64,000 nt of DNA. Source: Halichoerus grypus (Eukaryota > Chordata > Mammalia > Carnivora > Phocidae). Shown piece after piece: positions 32,895-45,275 of the stretch. Below the pieces are notes generated by a model, which was not told where the DNA came from, made no database searches, and saw nothing but the letters and a program-made list of their open reading frames with translations. The position numbers and the translations under genes were made by a program. The stretch lies in assembly GCF_964656455.1 (NCBI RefSeq), contig NW_027555008.1, positions 124,001 to 188,000 on the forward strand, given 5' to 3'. Numbering within the stretch: position 1 is the stretch's first letter; each line of letters opens with the position of its first letter.

Positions 32895-35419
32895 GTGAGA
32901 GCCTGGGGAACGGGTTGCATTCATAACCCAGAGGGAGAAACAGGCCAGTGCAGAAGGCACCTCTCGAACCAGCTGTCGTTTCAAGAAACTAGCATTCCTC
33001 TTGCACGGGTTTGGGGAGGTCTAAAATGCAGGCACCTCCCTCGAAGGAACGATAGTGTAGAGAAACCGTACTTTAGCTACCAACGAACTGTCTGAAGGAG
33101 AATGCACTTTACGGTGTACCACGGGTGAGAGCCCGGGGAACGGGTTCCATACGTAGCACGGAGGGAGAAACAGGCCGGTGCAGAAAGCACCTCTCGAACC
33201 AGCTCCAGTTTCATGAAACTAGCATTCCTCTTGCCCGGGTGTGTGGAGCTTTAATATGCAGGCACCTCCCTCGAAGGAACGACAGTGTAGAGAAACCGTC
33301 CTTTAGCTACGGTCCACCTCTCTACAGGAGAAAGCAGTTTACGTTGTCCACGGGTGAGAAACTGCGGAACGAGTTGCATACATAACACGGAGCGAGAAAC
33401 AGGCCGTTGCAGACGGCCCCTCTCGAGCCAGCTCTAGTTTCATGGAACTAGCATTCCACTTGCACGGGTGTGTGCAGGTCTAAAATACAGGCACCTCCCT
33501 CGAAGGAAAAACAGTGTAGAGAAACCGTGCTTTAGCTACCGTCCACCTCTCTGAAGGAGGAAGCAGTTTACCGTGTACTGTGGGTGAGGGCCTGCGGAGC
33601 GGGTTCCATATGTAAATCCGAGGGAGACACAGGCCGGTGCAGAAGGTACTTCTCGAACGAGCTCCAGTTTCACGAATGTAGCATTCCTCTTACACGGGTG
33701 TGTGGAGGTCTAATATCCAGGCACCTCCCTCGAAGGAACAACAGTGTGGAGAAAACGTGCTTTAGCTACCGTCCAGCTCTGTGAAGGAGAAAGCAGTTTA
33801 CGGTGTACCAGGAGTGAGAGCCTGGGAAACGGGTTGCATTCATAACCCGGAGGGAGAAGCAGGCCGGTGCAGAAGGCACCTCTCGAACCAGCTGTCGTTT
33901 CAAGAAACTAGCATTCCTCTTGCACGGGTGTGTGGAGGTCCACAATGCAGGCACCTCCCTCGAAGGAACAACAGTGTAGAGAAACCGTACTTTAGCTACT
34001 ACGAACTCTCTGAAGCAGAATGCACTTTACGGTGTACCATGGGTGAGAGCCCGGGGATCAGGTTCCATACATAGCACGAAGGGAGAAACAGGCCTCTGCA
34101 GAAAGAACCTCTCGAACCAGCTCCAGTTTCATGAAACTAGCATTCCTCTTGCACGGGTGTGTGGAGCATTAATATGCAGGCACCTCCCTCGAAGGAACGA
34201 CAGTGTAGAGAAACTCTCCTTTAGCTACCTTCCACCTCTCTGCAAGAGAAAGCTGTTTACGTTATCCACGGGTGAGAACCTGGGGAACGAGTTCCATACA
34301 TCACACGCAGCTAGAAACAGGCTGTTGCAGACGGCCCCTCTCGAGCCAGCTCTAGTTTCATGGAACTAGCATTCCACTTGCACGGGTGTGTGGAGGTCTA
34401 AAATGCAGGCACCTCCCTCGAAGGAACAACAGTGCAGAGAAACCGTGCTTTAGCTAGCGTCCACCTCTCTGAAGGAGGAAGCAGTTTACCGTGTACTCTG
34501 GGTGAGACCCTGGGGAACGGGTTCCATACGTAAATCCGAGGAAGAGACAGGCCGGTGCAGAAGGTACTTCTCGAAAGAGCTCCAGTTTCAAGAATGTAGC
34601 ATTCCTCTTACACGGGTGTGTGGAGGTCTAATATCCAGGCACCTCCCTCGAAGGAACAACAGTGTGGAGAAAACGTGCTTTAGCTACCGTCCACCTCTCT
34701 GAAGGAGAAAACAGTTTACCTTGTACCAGGGGTGAGAGCCTGGGGAACGGGTTGCATTCATAACCCGGAGGGAGAAACAGGCCGGTGCAGAAGGCACCTC
34801 TCGAACCAGCTGTCGTTTCAAGAAACTAGCATTCCTCTTGCACGGGTGTGTGGAGCTTTAATATGCAGGCACCTCCCTCGAAGGAACGACAGTGTAGAGA
34901 AACCGTACTTTAGCTACTCCGAACTCTCTGAAGCAGAATGCAGTTTACGGTGTACCATGGGTGAGAGCCCGGGGAACGGGTTCCATACATAGCACGGAGG
35001 GAGAAACAGGCCTGTGCAGAAAGCACCTCTCGAACCAGCTCCAGTTGCATGAAACTAGCATTCCTCTTGCCCGGCTGTGTGGAGCTTTAACATGCAGGCA
35101 CCTCCCTCGAAGGAACGACAGTGTAGAGAAACTGTCCTTTAGCTACCTTCCACCTCTCTGCAAGAGAAAGCAGTTTACGTTATCCACAGGTGAGAACCTG
35201 GGGAACGAGTTCCATACATAACACGGAGCTAGAAACAGGCTGTTGCAGACGGCCCCTCTCGAGCCAGCTCTAGTTTCATGGAACTAGCATTCCACTTGCA
35301 CGGGTGTGTGGAGGTCTCAAATGCAGGCACCTCCCTCGAAGGAACAACAGTGTAGAGAAACCGTGCTTTAGCTAGCGTCCACCTCTCTGACGGAGAAAAC
35401 TGTGTACCTTGTACCAGGG
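32895..35419 (+). repeat. 11-mer HOR, block copy 8, different lineage
   Basis: The order and spacing are the same, but the variants are not those of the seven preceding copies. B has CTCTACAGG (a at 33324), D has CCTGCGGAGC near 33592, E carries the GGAGGTCCACAATG allele, and the F end/G start has ACATCACACG near 34298, which removes a stop triplet. B, E and G variants recur at +5,737 in the HOR at 38632. It is therefore closer to that HOR than to its immediate left neighbour. I carries ACTCCG instead of ACTCGG. Confidence 0.93.
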
Positions 35420-35648
35420 GTGAGAGCCTGGGGAACGGGTTGCATTCATAACCCAGAGGGAGAAACAGGCCAGTTCAGAAGGCACCTCTCGAACCAGCTG
35501 TCGTTTCAAGAAACTAGCATTCCTCTTGCACGGGTGTGTGGAGCTTTAATATGCAGGCACCTCCCTCGAAGGAACAACAGTGTAGAGAAACCGTACTTTA
35601 GCTACTACGAACTCTCTGAAGCAGAATGCACTTTACGGTGTACCATGG
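35420..35648 (+). repeat. A/E hybrid monomer, 7-mer junction
   Basis: The 5' part is A (ACCCAGAGGG, GGCCAGT) and the 3' part is E (GGGTGTGTGGAGCTTTAATATG onward). The exchange lies between about 35475 and 35536. The same hybrid starts at 37026, 41157 and 52620, so the 7-mers share one origin. A and E are both family a, so exactly one tetramer was lost. Confidence 0.88.
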
Positions 35649-37025
35649 GTGAGAGCCCGGGGATCGGGTTCCATACATAGCACGAAGGGAAAAACAGGCC
35701 TCTGCAGAAAGAACCTCTCGAACCAGCTCCAGTTTCATGAAACTAGCATTCCTCTTGCACGGGTGTGTGGAGCATTAATATGCAGGCACCTCCCTCGAAG
35801 GAACGACAGTGTAGAGAAACTGTCCTTTAGCTACCTTCCACCTCTCTGCAAGAGAAAGCTGTTTACGTTATCCACGGGTGAGAACCTGGGGAACGAGTTC
35901 CATACATAACACGGAGCTAGAAACAGGCTGTTGCAGACGGCCCCTCTCGAGCCAGCTCTAGTTTCATGGAACTAGCATTCCACTTGCACGGGTGTGTGGA
36001 GGTCTAAAATGCAGGCACCTCCCTCGAAGGAACAACAGTGCAGAGAAACCGTGCTTTAGCTAGCGTCCACCTCTCTGAAGGAGGAAGCAGTTTACCGTGT
36101 ACTCTGGGTGAGAGCCTGGGGAACGGGTTCCATACGTAAATCCGAGGAAGAGACAGGCCGGTGCAGAAGGTACTTCTCGAAAGAGCTCCAGTTTCATGAA
36201 TGTAGCATTCCTCTTACACGGGTGTGTGGAGGTCTAATATCCAGGCACCTCCCTCGAAGGAACAACAGTGTGGAGAAAAAGTGCTTTAGCTACCGTCCAC
36301 CTCTCTGAAGGAGAAAACAGTTTACCTTGTACCAGGGGTGAGAGCCTGGGGAACGGGTTGCATTCATAACCCGGAGGGAGAAACAGGCCGGTGCAGAAGG
36401 CACCTCTCGAACCAGCTGTCGTTTCAAGAAACTAGCATTCCTCTTGCACGGGTGTGTGGAGCTTTAATATGCAGGCACCTCCCTCGAAGGAACGACAGTG
36501 TAGAGAAACCGTACTTTAGCTACTACGAACTCTCTGAAGCAGAATGCACTTTACGGTGTACCATGGGTGAGAGCCCGGGGAACGGGTTCCATACATAGCA
36601 CGGAGGGAGAAACAGGCCTGTGCAGAAAGCACCTCTCGAACCAGCTCCAGTTGCATGAAACTAGCATTCCTCTTGCCCGGCTGTGTGGAGCTTTAACATG
36701 CAGGCACCTCCCTCGAAGGAACGACAGTGTAGAGAAACTCTCCTTTAGCTACCTTCCACCTCTCTGCAAGAGAAAGCAGTTTACGTTATCCACAGGTGAG
36801 AACCTGGGGAACGAGTTCCATACATAACACGGAGCTAGAAACAGGCTGTTGCAGACGGCCCCTCTCGAGCCAGCTCTAGTTTCATGGAACTAGCATTCCA
36901 CTTGCACGGGTGTGTGGAGGTCTCAAATGCAGGCACCTCCCTCGAAGGAACAACAGTGTAGAGAAACCGTGCTTTAGCTAGCGTCCACCTCTCTGACGGA
37001 GAAAACTGTGTACCTTGTACCAGGG
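35420..37025 (+). repeat. 7-mer HOR (1,606 bp), copy 1
   Basis: Monomers are an A/E hybrid 35420, F 35649, G 35878, H 36108, I 36338, J 36567 and K 36796. Private changes are t at 35475 (CAGTTCAGAAGG), GGGAAAAACAGG in F near 35688 and GAGAAAAAGTGC in H. F keeps GACAGTG, unlike the other three 7-mers (GACACTG), so this copy branched first or was converted. Confidence 0.93.
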
Positions 37026-38631
37026 GTGAGAGCCTGGGGAACGGGTTGCATTCATAACCCAGAGGGAGAAACAGGCCAGTGCAGAAGGCACCTCTCGAAC
37101 CAGCTGTCGTTTCAAGAAACTAGCATTCCTCTTGCACGGGTGTGTGGAGCTTTAATATGCAGGCACCTCCCTCGAAGGAACAACAGTGTAGAGAAACCGT
37201 ACTTTAGCTACTACGAACTCTCTGAAGCAGAATGCACTTTACGGTGTACCATGGGTGAGAGCCCGGGGATCGGGTTCCATACATAGCACGAAGGGAGAAA
37301 CAGGCCTCTGCAGAAAGAACCTCTCGAACCAGCTCCAGTTTCATGAAACTAGCATTCCTCTTGCACGGGTGTGTGGAGCATTAATATGCAGGCACCTCCC
37401 TCGAAGGAACGACACTGTAGAGAAACTGTCCTTTAGCTACCTTCCACCTCTCTGCAAGAGAAAGCTGTTTACGTTATCCACGGGTGAGAACCTGGGGAAC
37501 GAGTTCCATACATAACACGCAGCTAGAAACAGGCTGTTGCAGACGGCCCCTCTCGAGCCAGCTCTAGTTTCATGGAACTAGCATTCCACTTGCACGGGTG
37601 TGTGGAGGTCTAAAATGCAGGCACCTCCCTCGAAGGAACAACAGTGCAGAGAAACCGTGCTTTAGCTAGCGTCCACCTCTCTGAAGGAGGAAGCAGTTTA
37701 CCGTGTACTCTGGGTGAGAGCCTGGGGAACGGGTTCCATACGTAAATCCGAGGAAGAGACAGGCCGGTGCAGAAGGTACTTCTCGAAAGAGCTCCAGTTT
37801 CATGAATGTAGCATTCCTCTTACACGGGTGTGTGGAGGTCTAATATCCAGGCACCTCCCTCGAAGGAACAACAGTGTGGAGAAAACGTGCTTTAGCTACC
37901 GTCCACCTCTCTGAAGGAGAAAACAGTTTACCTTGTACCAGGGGTGAGAGCCTGGGGAACGGGTTGCATTCATAACTCGGAGGGAGAAACAGGCCGGTGC
38001 AGAAGGCACCTCTCGAACCAGCTGTCGTTTCAAGAAACTAGCATTCCTCTTGCACGGGTGTGTGGAGCTTTAATATGCAGGCACCTCCCTCGAAGGAACG
38101 ACAGTGTAGAGAAACCGTACTTTAGCTACTCGGAACTCTCTGAAGCAGAATGCAGTTTACGGTGTACCATGGGTGAGAGCCCGGGGAACGGGTTCCATAC
38201 ATAGCACGGAGGGAGAAACAGGCCTGTGCAGAAAGCACCTCTCGAACCAGCTCCAGTTGCATGAAACTAGCATTCCTCTTGCCCGGCTGTGTGGAGCTTT
38301 AACATGCAGGCACCTCCCTCGAAGGAACGACAGTGTAGAGAAACTGTCCTTTAGCTACCTTCCACCTCTCTGCAAGAGAAAGCAGTTTACGTTATCCACA
38401 GGTGAGAACCTGGGGAACGAGTTCCATACATAACACGGAGCTAGAAACAGGCTGTTGCAGACGGCCCCTCTCGAGCCAGCTCTAGTTTCATGGAACTAGC
38501 ATTCCACTTGCACGGGTGTGTGGAGGTCTCAAATGCAGGCACCTCCCTCGAAGGAACAACAGTGTAGAGAAACCGTGCTTTAGCTAGCGTCCACCTCTCT
38601 GAAGGAGAAAACTGTGTACCTTGTACCAGGG
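37026..38631 (+). repeat. 7-mer HOR (1,606 bp), copy 2
   Basis: This copy has the same seven-monomer order: A/E hybrid 37026, F 37255, then G-K. F carries GACACTGTAG near 37411, shared with the 7-mers at 41157 and 52620. I has ATAACTCGGAGG near 37973. K ends with GAAGGAGAAAAC near 38600 where most K monomers have GACGGAGAAAAC. Confidence 0.93.
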
Positions 38632-41156
38632 GTGAGAGCCTGGGGAACGGGTTGCATTCATAACCCAGAGGGAGAAACAGGCCAGTGCAGAAGGCACCTC
38701 TCGAACCAGCTGTCGTTTCAAGAAACTAGCATTCCTCTTGCACGGGTTTGGGGAGGTCTAAAATGCAGGCACCTCCCTCGAAGGAACGATAGTGTAGAGA
38801 AACCGTACTTTAGCTACCAACGAACTGTCTGAAGGAGAATGCACTTTACGGTGTACCACGGGTGAGAGCCCGGGGAACGGGTTCCATACGTAGCACGGAG
38901 GGAGAAACAGGCCGGTGCAGAAAGCACCTCTCGAACCAGCTCCAGTTTCATGAAACTAGCATTCCTCTTGCCCGGGTGTGTGGAGCTTTAATATGCAGGC
39001 ACCTCCCTCGAAGGAACGACAGTGTAGAGAAACCGTCCTTTAGCTACGGTCCACCTCTCTACAGGAGAAAGCAGTTTACGTTGTCCACGGGTGAGAAACT
39101 GCGGAACGAGTTGCATACATAACACGGAGCGAGAAACAGGCCGTTGCAGACGGCCCCTCTCGAGCCAGCTCTAGTTTCATGGAACTAGCATTCCACTTGC
39201 ACGGGTGTGTGCAGGTCTAAAATACAGGCACCTCCCTCGAAGGAAAAACAGTGTAGAGAAACCGTGCTTTAGCTACCGTCCACCTCTCTGAAGGAGGAAG
39301 CAGTTTACCGTGTACTGTGGGTGAGGGCCTGGGGAGCGGGTTCCATATGTAAATCCGAGGGAGACACAGGCCGGTGCAGAAGGTACTTCTCGAACGAGCT
39401 CCAGTTTCACGAATGTAGCATTCCTCTTACACGGGTGTGTGGAGGTCTAATATCCAGGCACCTCCCTCGAAGGAACAACAGTGTGGAGAAAACGTGCTTT
39501 AGCTACCGTCCAGCTCTGTGAAGGAGAAAGCAGTTTACGGTGTACCAGGAGTGAGAGCCTGGGAAACGGGTTGCATTCATAACCCGGAGGGAGAAGCAGG
39601 CCGGTGCAGAAGGCACCTCTCGAACCAGCTGTCGTTTCAAGAAACTAGCATTCCTCTTGCACGGGTGTGTGGAGGTCCACAATGCAGGCACCTCCCTCGA
39701 AGGAACAACAGTGTAGAGAAACCGTACTTTAGCTACTACGAACTCTCTGAAACAGAATGCACTTTACGGTGTACCATGGGTGAGAACCCGGGGATCGGGT
39801 TCCATACATAGCACGAAGGGAGAAACAGGCCTCTGCAGAAAGAACCTCTCGAACCAGCTCCAGTTTCATGAAACTAGCATTCCTCTTGCACGGGTGTGTG
39901 GAGCATTAATATGCAGGCACCTCCCTCGAAGGAACGACAGTGTAGAGAAACTGTCCTTTAGCTACCTTCCACCTCTCTGCAAGAGAAAGCTGTTTACGTT
40001 ATCCACGGGTGAGAACCTGGGGAACGAGTTCCATACATCACACGCAGCTAGAAACAGGCTGTTGCAGACGGCCCCTCTCGAGCCAGCTCTAGTTTCATGG
40101 AACTAGCATTCCACTTGCACGGGTGTGTGGAGGTCTAAAATGCAGGCACCTCCCTCGAAGGAACAACAGTGCAGAGAAACCGTGCTTTAGCTAGCGTCCA
40201 CCTCTCTGAAGGAGGAAGCAGTTTACCGTGTACTCTGGGTGAGAGCCTGGGGAACGGGTTCCATACGTAAATCCGAGGAAGAGACAGGCCGGTGCAGAAG
40301 GTACTTCTCGAAAGAGCTCCAGTTTCATGAATGTAGCATTCCTCTTACACGGGTGTGTGGAGGTCTAATATCCAGGCACCTCCCTCGAAGGAACAACAGT
40401 GTGGAGAAAACGTGCTTTAGCTACCGTCCACCTCTCTGAAGGAGAAAACAGTTTACCTTGTACCAGGGGTGAGAGCCTGGGGAACGGGTTGCATTCATAA
40501 CCCGGAGGGAGAAACAGGCCGGTGCAGAAGGCACCTCTCGAACCAGCTGTCGTTTCAAGAAACTAGCATTCCTCTTGCACGGGTGTGTGGAGCTTTAATA
40601 TGCAGGCACCTCCCTCGAAGGAACGACAGTGTAGAGAAACCGTACTTTAGCTACTCCGAACTCTCTGAAGCAGAATGCAGTTTACGGTGTACCATGGGTG
40701 AGAGCCCGGGGAACGGGTTCCATACATAGCACGGAGGGAGAAACAGGCCTGTGCAGAAAGCACCTCTCGAACCAGCTCCAGTTGCATGAAACTAGCATTC
40801 CTCTTGCCCGGCTGTGTGGAGCTTTAACATGCAGGCACCTCCCTCGAAGGAACGACAGTGTAGAGAAACTGTCCTTTAGCTACCTTCCACCTCTCTGCAA
40901 GAGAAAGCAGTTTACGTTATCCACAGGTGAGAACCTGGGGAACGAGTTCCATACATAACACGGAGCTAGAAACAGGCTGTTGCAGACGGCCCCTCTCGAG
41001 CCAGCTCTAGTTTCATGGAACTAGCATTCCACTTGCACGGGTGTGTGGAGGTCTCAAATGCAGGCACCTCCCTCGAAGGAACAACAGTGTAGAGAAACCG
41101 TGCTTTAGCTAGCGTCCACCTCTCTGACGGAGAAAACTGTGTACCTTGTACCAGGG
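38632..41156 (+). repeat. 11-mer HOR in super-HOR copy 1
   Basis: This copy has the full A-K order. B has CTCTACAGG (a at 39061). E has the GGAGGTCCACAATG allele and ends CTGAAACAGAATG. F begins GTGAGAACC. The F end/G start has ACATCACACG near 40035. The nearest relatives are the HORs at 32895 and 50095. Confidence 0.93.
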
Positions 41157-42761
41157 GTGAGAGCCTGGGGAACGGGTTGCATTCATAACCCAGAGGGAGA
41201 AACAGGCCAGTGCAGAAGGCACCTCTCGAACCAGCTGTCGTTTCAAGAAACTAGCATTCCTCTTGCACGGGTGTGTGGAGCTTTAATATGCAGGCACCTC
41301 CCTCGAAGGAACAACAGTGTAGAGAAACCGTACTTTAGCTACTACGAACTCTCTGAAGCAGAATGCACTTTACGGTGTACCATGGGTGAGAGCCCGGGGA
41401 TCGGGTTCCATACATAGCACGAAGGGAGAAACAGGCCTCTGCAGAAAGAACCTCTCGAACCAGCTCCAGTTTCATGAAACTAGCATTCCTCTTGCACGGG
41501 TGTGTGGAGCATTAATATGCAGGCACCTCCCTCGAAGGAACGACACTGTAGAGAAACTGTCCTTTAGCTACCTTCCACCTCTCTGCAAGAGAAAGCTGTT
41601 TACGTTATCCACGGGTGAGAACCTGGGGAACGAGTTCCATACATAACACGCAGCTAGAAACAGGCTGTTGCAGACGGCCCCTCTCGAGCCAGCTCTAGTT
41701 TCATGGAACTAGCATTCCACTTGCACGGGTGTGTGGAGGTCTAAAATGCAGGCACCTCCTTCGAAGGAACAACAGTGCAGAGAAACCGTGCTTTAGCTAG
41801 CGTCCACCTCTCTGAAGGAGGAAGCAGTTTACCGTGTACTCTGGGTGAGAGCCTGGGGAACGGGTTCCATACGTAAATCCGAGGAAGAGACAGGCCGGTG
41901 CAGAAGGTACTTCTCGAAAGAGCTCCAGTTTCATGAATGTAGCATTCCTCTTACACGGGTGTGTGGAGGTCTAATATCCAGGCACCTCCCTCGAAGGAAC
42001 AACAGTGTGGAGAAAACGTGCTTTAGCTACCGTCCACCTCTCTGAAGGAGAAAACAGTTTACCTTGTACCAGGGGTGAGAGCCTGGGGAACGGGTTGCAT
42101 TCATAACCCGGAGGGAGAAACAGGCCGGTGCAGAAGGCACCTCTCGAACCAGCTGTCGTTTCAAGAAACTAGCATTCCTCTTGCACGGGTGTGTGGAGCT
42201 TTAATATGCAGGCACCTCCCTCGAAGGAACGACAGTGTAGAGAAACCGTACTTTAGCTACTCCGAACTCTCTGAGCAGAATGCAGTTTACGGTGTACCAT
42301 GGGTGAGAGCCTGGGGAACGGGTTCCATACATAGCACGGAGGGAGAAACAGGCCTGTGCAGAAAGCACCTCTCGAACCAGCTCCAGTTGCATGAAACTAG
42401 CATTCCTCTTGCCCGGCTGTGTGGAGCTTTAACATGCAGGCACCTCCCTCGAAGGAACGACAGTGTAGAGAAACTCTCCTTTAGCTACCTTCCACCTCTC
42501 TGCAAGAGAAAGCAGTTTACGTTATCCACAGGTGAGAACCTGGGGAACGAGTTCCATACATAACACGGAGCTAGAAACAGGCTGTTGCAGACGGCCCCTC
42601 TCGAGCCAGCTCTAGTTTCATGGAACTAGCATTCCACTTGCACGGGTGTGTGGAGGTCTCAAATGCAGGCACCTCCCTCGAAGGAACAACAGTGTAGAGA
42701 AACCGTGCTTTAGCTAGCGTCCACCTCTCTGACGGAGAAAACTGTGTACCTTGTACCAGGG
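41157..42761 (+). repeat. 7-mer HOR (1,605 bp) with 1-bp deletion
   Basis: A/E hybrid 41157, then F-K. I ends CTCTCTGAGCAGAATG near 42274, one a short of CTCTCTGAAGCAGAATG, which makes the HOR 1,605 bp. J begins GTGAGAGCCTGGGG instead of GAGCCCGGGG. G has CACCTCCTTCGAAGG near 41754. All are repeated in the HOR at 52620. Confidence 0.93.
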
Positions 42762-43489
42762 GTGAGAGCCTGGGGAACGGGTTGCATTCATAACCCAGAG
42801 GGAGAAACAGGCCAGTGCAGAAGGCACCTCTCGAACCAGCTGTCGTTTCAAGAAACTAGCATTCCTCTTGCACGGGTTTGGGGAGGTCTAAAATGCAGGC
42901 ACCTCCCTCGAAGGAACGATAGTGTAGAGAAACCGTACTTTAGCTACCAACGAACTGTCTGAAGGAGAATGCACTTTACGGTGTACCACGGGTGAGAGCC
43001 CGGGGAACGGGTTCCATACGTAGCACGGAGGGAGAAACAGGCCGGTGCAGAAAGCACCTCTCGAACCAGCTCCAGTTTCATGAAACTAGCATTCCTCTTG
43101 CCCGGGTGTGTGGAGCTTTAATATGCAGGCACCTCCCTCGAAGGAACGACAGTGTAGAGAAACCGTCCTTTAGCTACGGTCCACCTCTCTGCAGGAGAAA
43201 GCAGTTTACGTTGTCCACGGGTGAGAAACTGTGGAACGAGTTGCATACATAACACGGAGCGAGAAACAGGCCGTTGCAGACGGCCCCTCTCGAGCCAGCT
43301 CTAGTTTCATGGAACTAGCATTCCACTTGCACGGGTGTGTGCAGGTCTAAAATACAGGCACCTCCCTCGAAGGAAAAACAGTGTAGAGAAACCGTGCTTT
43401 AGCTACCGTCCACCTCTCTGAAGGAGGAAGCAGTTTACCGTGTACTGTGGGTGAGGGCCTGGGGAGCGGGTTCCATATGTAAATCCGAG

Positions 43490-43509
43490 GGAGACACAGG
43501 GAGACACAG
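43490..43509 (+). repeat. 10-bp tandem duplication inside monomer D
   Basis: GGAGACACAG occurs twice in a row here, once in all other D monomers except the copy at about 54953. It is a small slippage-type event predating the super-HOR duplication. Confidence 0.9.
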
Positions 43510-43919
43510 GCCGGTGCAGAAGGTACTTCTCGAACGAGCTCCAGTTTCATGAATGTAGCATTCCTCTTACACGGGTGTGTGGAGGTCTAATATCCAGGCA
43601 CCTCCCTCGAAGGAACAACAGTGTGGAGAAAACGTGCTTTAGCTACTGTCCAGCTCTGTGAAGGAGAAAGCAGTTTACGGTGTACCAGGAGTGAGAGCCT
43701 GGGAAACGGGTTGCATTCATAACCCGGAGGGAGAAGCAGGCCGGTGCAGAAGGCACCTCTCGAACCAGCTGTCGTTTCAAGAAACTAGCATTCCTCTTGC
43801 AGGGGTGTGTGGAGGTCCACAATGCAGGCACCTCCCTCGAAGGAACAACAGTGTAGAGAAACCGTACTTTAGCTACTACGAACTCTCTGAAGCAGAATGC
43901 ACTTTACGGTGTACCATGG

Positions 43920-44127
43920 GTGAGAGACCGGGGAGAGGGAGAAACAGGCCTCTGCAGAAAGAACCTCTCGAACCAGCTCCAGTTTCATGAAACTAGCATT
44001 CCTCTTGCACGGGTGTGTGGAGCATTAATATGCAGGCACCTCCCTCGAAGGAACGACAGTGTAGAGAAACTGTCCTTTAGCTACCTTCCACCTCTCTGCA
44101 AGAGAAAGCTGTTTACGTTATCCACGG
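43920..44127 (+). repeat. Monomer F with 21-bp internal deletion
   Basis: The monomer runs GTGAGAGACCGGGGAGAGGG, where a normal F has 21 more bases between GGGGA and GGGAGAAAC. Length is 208 bp. It is repeated at 55383-55590. Confidence 0.92.
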
Positions 44128-45275
44128 GTGAGAACCTGGGGAACGAGTTCCATACATAACACGCAGCTAGAAACAGGCTGTTGCAGACGGCCCCTCTCGA
44201 GCCAGCTCTAGTTTCATGGAACTAGCATTCCACTTGCACGGGTGTGTGGAGGTCTAAAATGCAGGCACCTCCCTCGAAGGAACAACAGTGCAGAGAAACC
44301 GTGCTTTAGCTAGCGTCCACCTCTCTGAAGGAGGAAGCAGTTTACCGTGTACTCTGGGTGAGAGCCTGGGGAACGGGTTCCATACGTAAATCCGAGGAAG
44401 AGACAGGCCGGTGCAGAAGGTACTTCTCGAAAGAGCTCCAGTTCCATGAATGTAGCATTCCTCTTACACGGGTGTGTGGAGGTCTAATATCCAGGCACCT
44501 CCCTCGAAGGAACAACAGTGTGGAGAAAACGTGCTTTAGCTACCGTCCACCTCTCTGAAGGAGAAAACAGTTTACCTTGTACCAGGGGTGAGAGCCTGGG
44601 GAACGGGTTGCATTCATAACCCGGAGGGAGAAACAGGCCGGTGCAGAAGGCACCTCTCGAACCAGCTGTCGTTTCAAGAAACTAGCATTCCTCTTGCACG
44701 GGTGTGTGGAGCTTTAATATGCAGGCACCTCCCTCGAAGGAACGACAGTGTAGAGAAACCGTACTTTAGCTACTACGAACTCTCTGAAGCAGAATGCAGT
44801 TTACGGTGTACCATGGGTGAGAGCCCGGGGAACGGGTTCCATACATAGCACGGAGGGAGAAACAAGCCTGTGCAGAAAGCACCTCTCGAACCAGCTCCAG
44901 TTGCATGAAACTAGCATTCCTCTTGCCCGGCTGTGTGGAGCTTTAACATGCAGGCACCTCCCTCGAAGGAACGACAGTGTAGAGAAACTCTCCTTTAGCT
45001 ACCTTCCACCTCTCTGCAAGAGAAAGCAGTTTACGTTATCCACAGGTGAGAACCTGGGGAACGAGTTCCATACATAACACGGAGCTAGAAACAGGCTGTT
45101 GCAGACGGCCCCTCTCGAGCCAGCTCTAGTTTCATGGAACTAGCATTCCACTTGCACGGGTGTGTGGAGGTCTCAAATGCAGGCACCTCCCTCGAAGGAA
45201 CAACAGTGTAGAGAAACCGTGCTTTAGCTAGCGTCCACCTCTCTGACGGAGAAAACTGTGTACCTTGTACCAGGG

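Larger units (their letters stand above)
42762..45275 (+). repeat. 11-mer HOR with compound indels (2,514 bp)
   Basis: Monomers start at 42762, 42992, 43221, 43451, 43691, 43920, 44128, 44358, 44588, 44817 and 45046. D is 240 bp because GGAGACACAG is tandemly doubled near 43490-43509. F is 208 bp because 21 bp are missing after GGGGA near 43934. The net change of -11 explains 2,514 against 2,525. Other markers are ACTGTGGAACG in B, GCAGGGGTGTG in E and GAAACAAGCC in J. The HOR at 54225 matches it. Confidence 0.94.

Noticed and set aside
42075..42563. A 162-codon open frame across two monomers, also at 53538-54026
   Set aside because: It exists only because a 1-bp deletion near 42274 joins two monomer frames. 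Its two halves are the same repeat-derived peptide, so it is a by-product of the indel.
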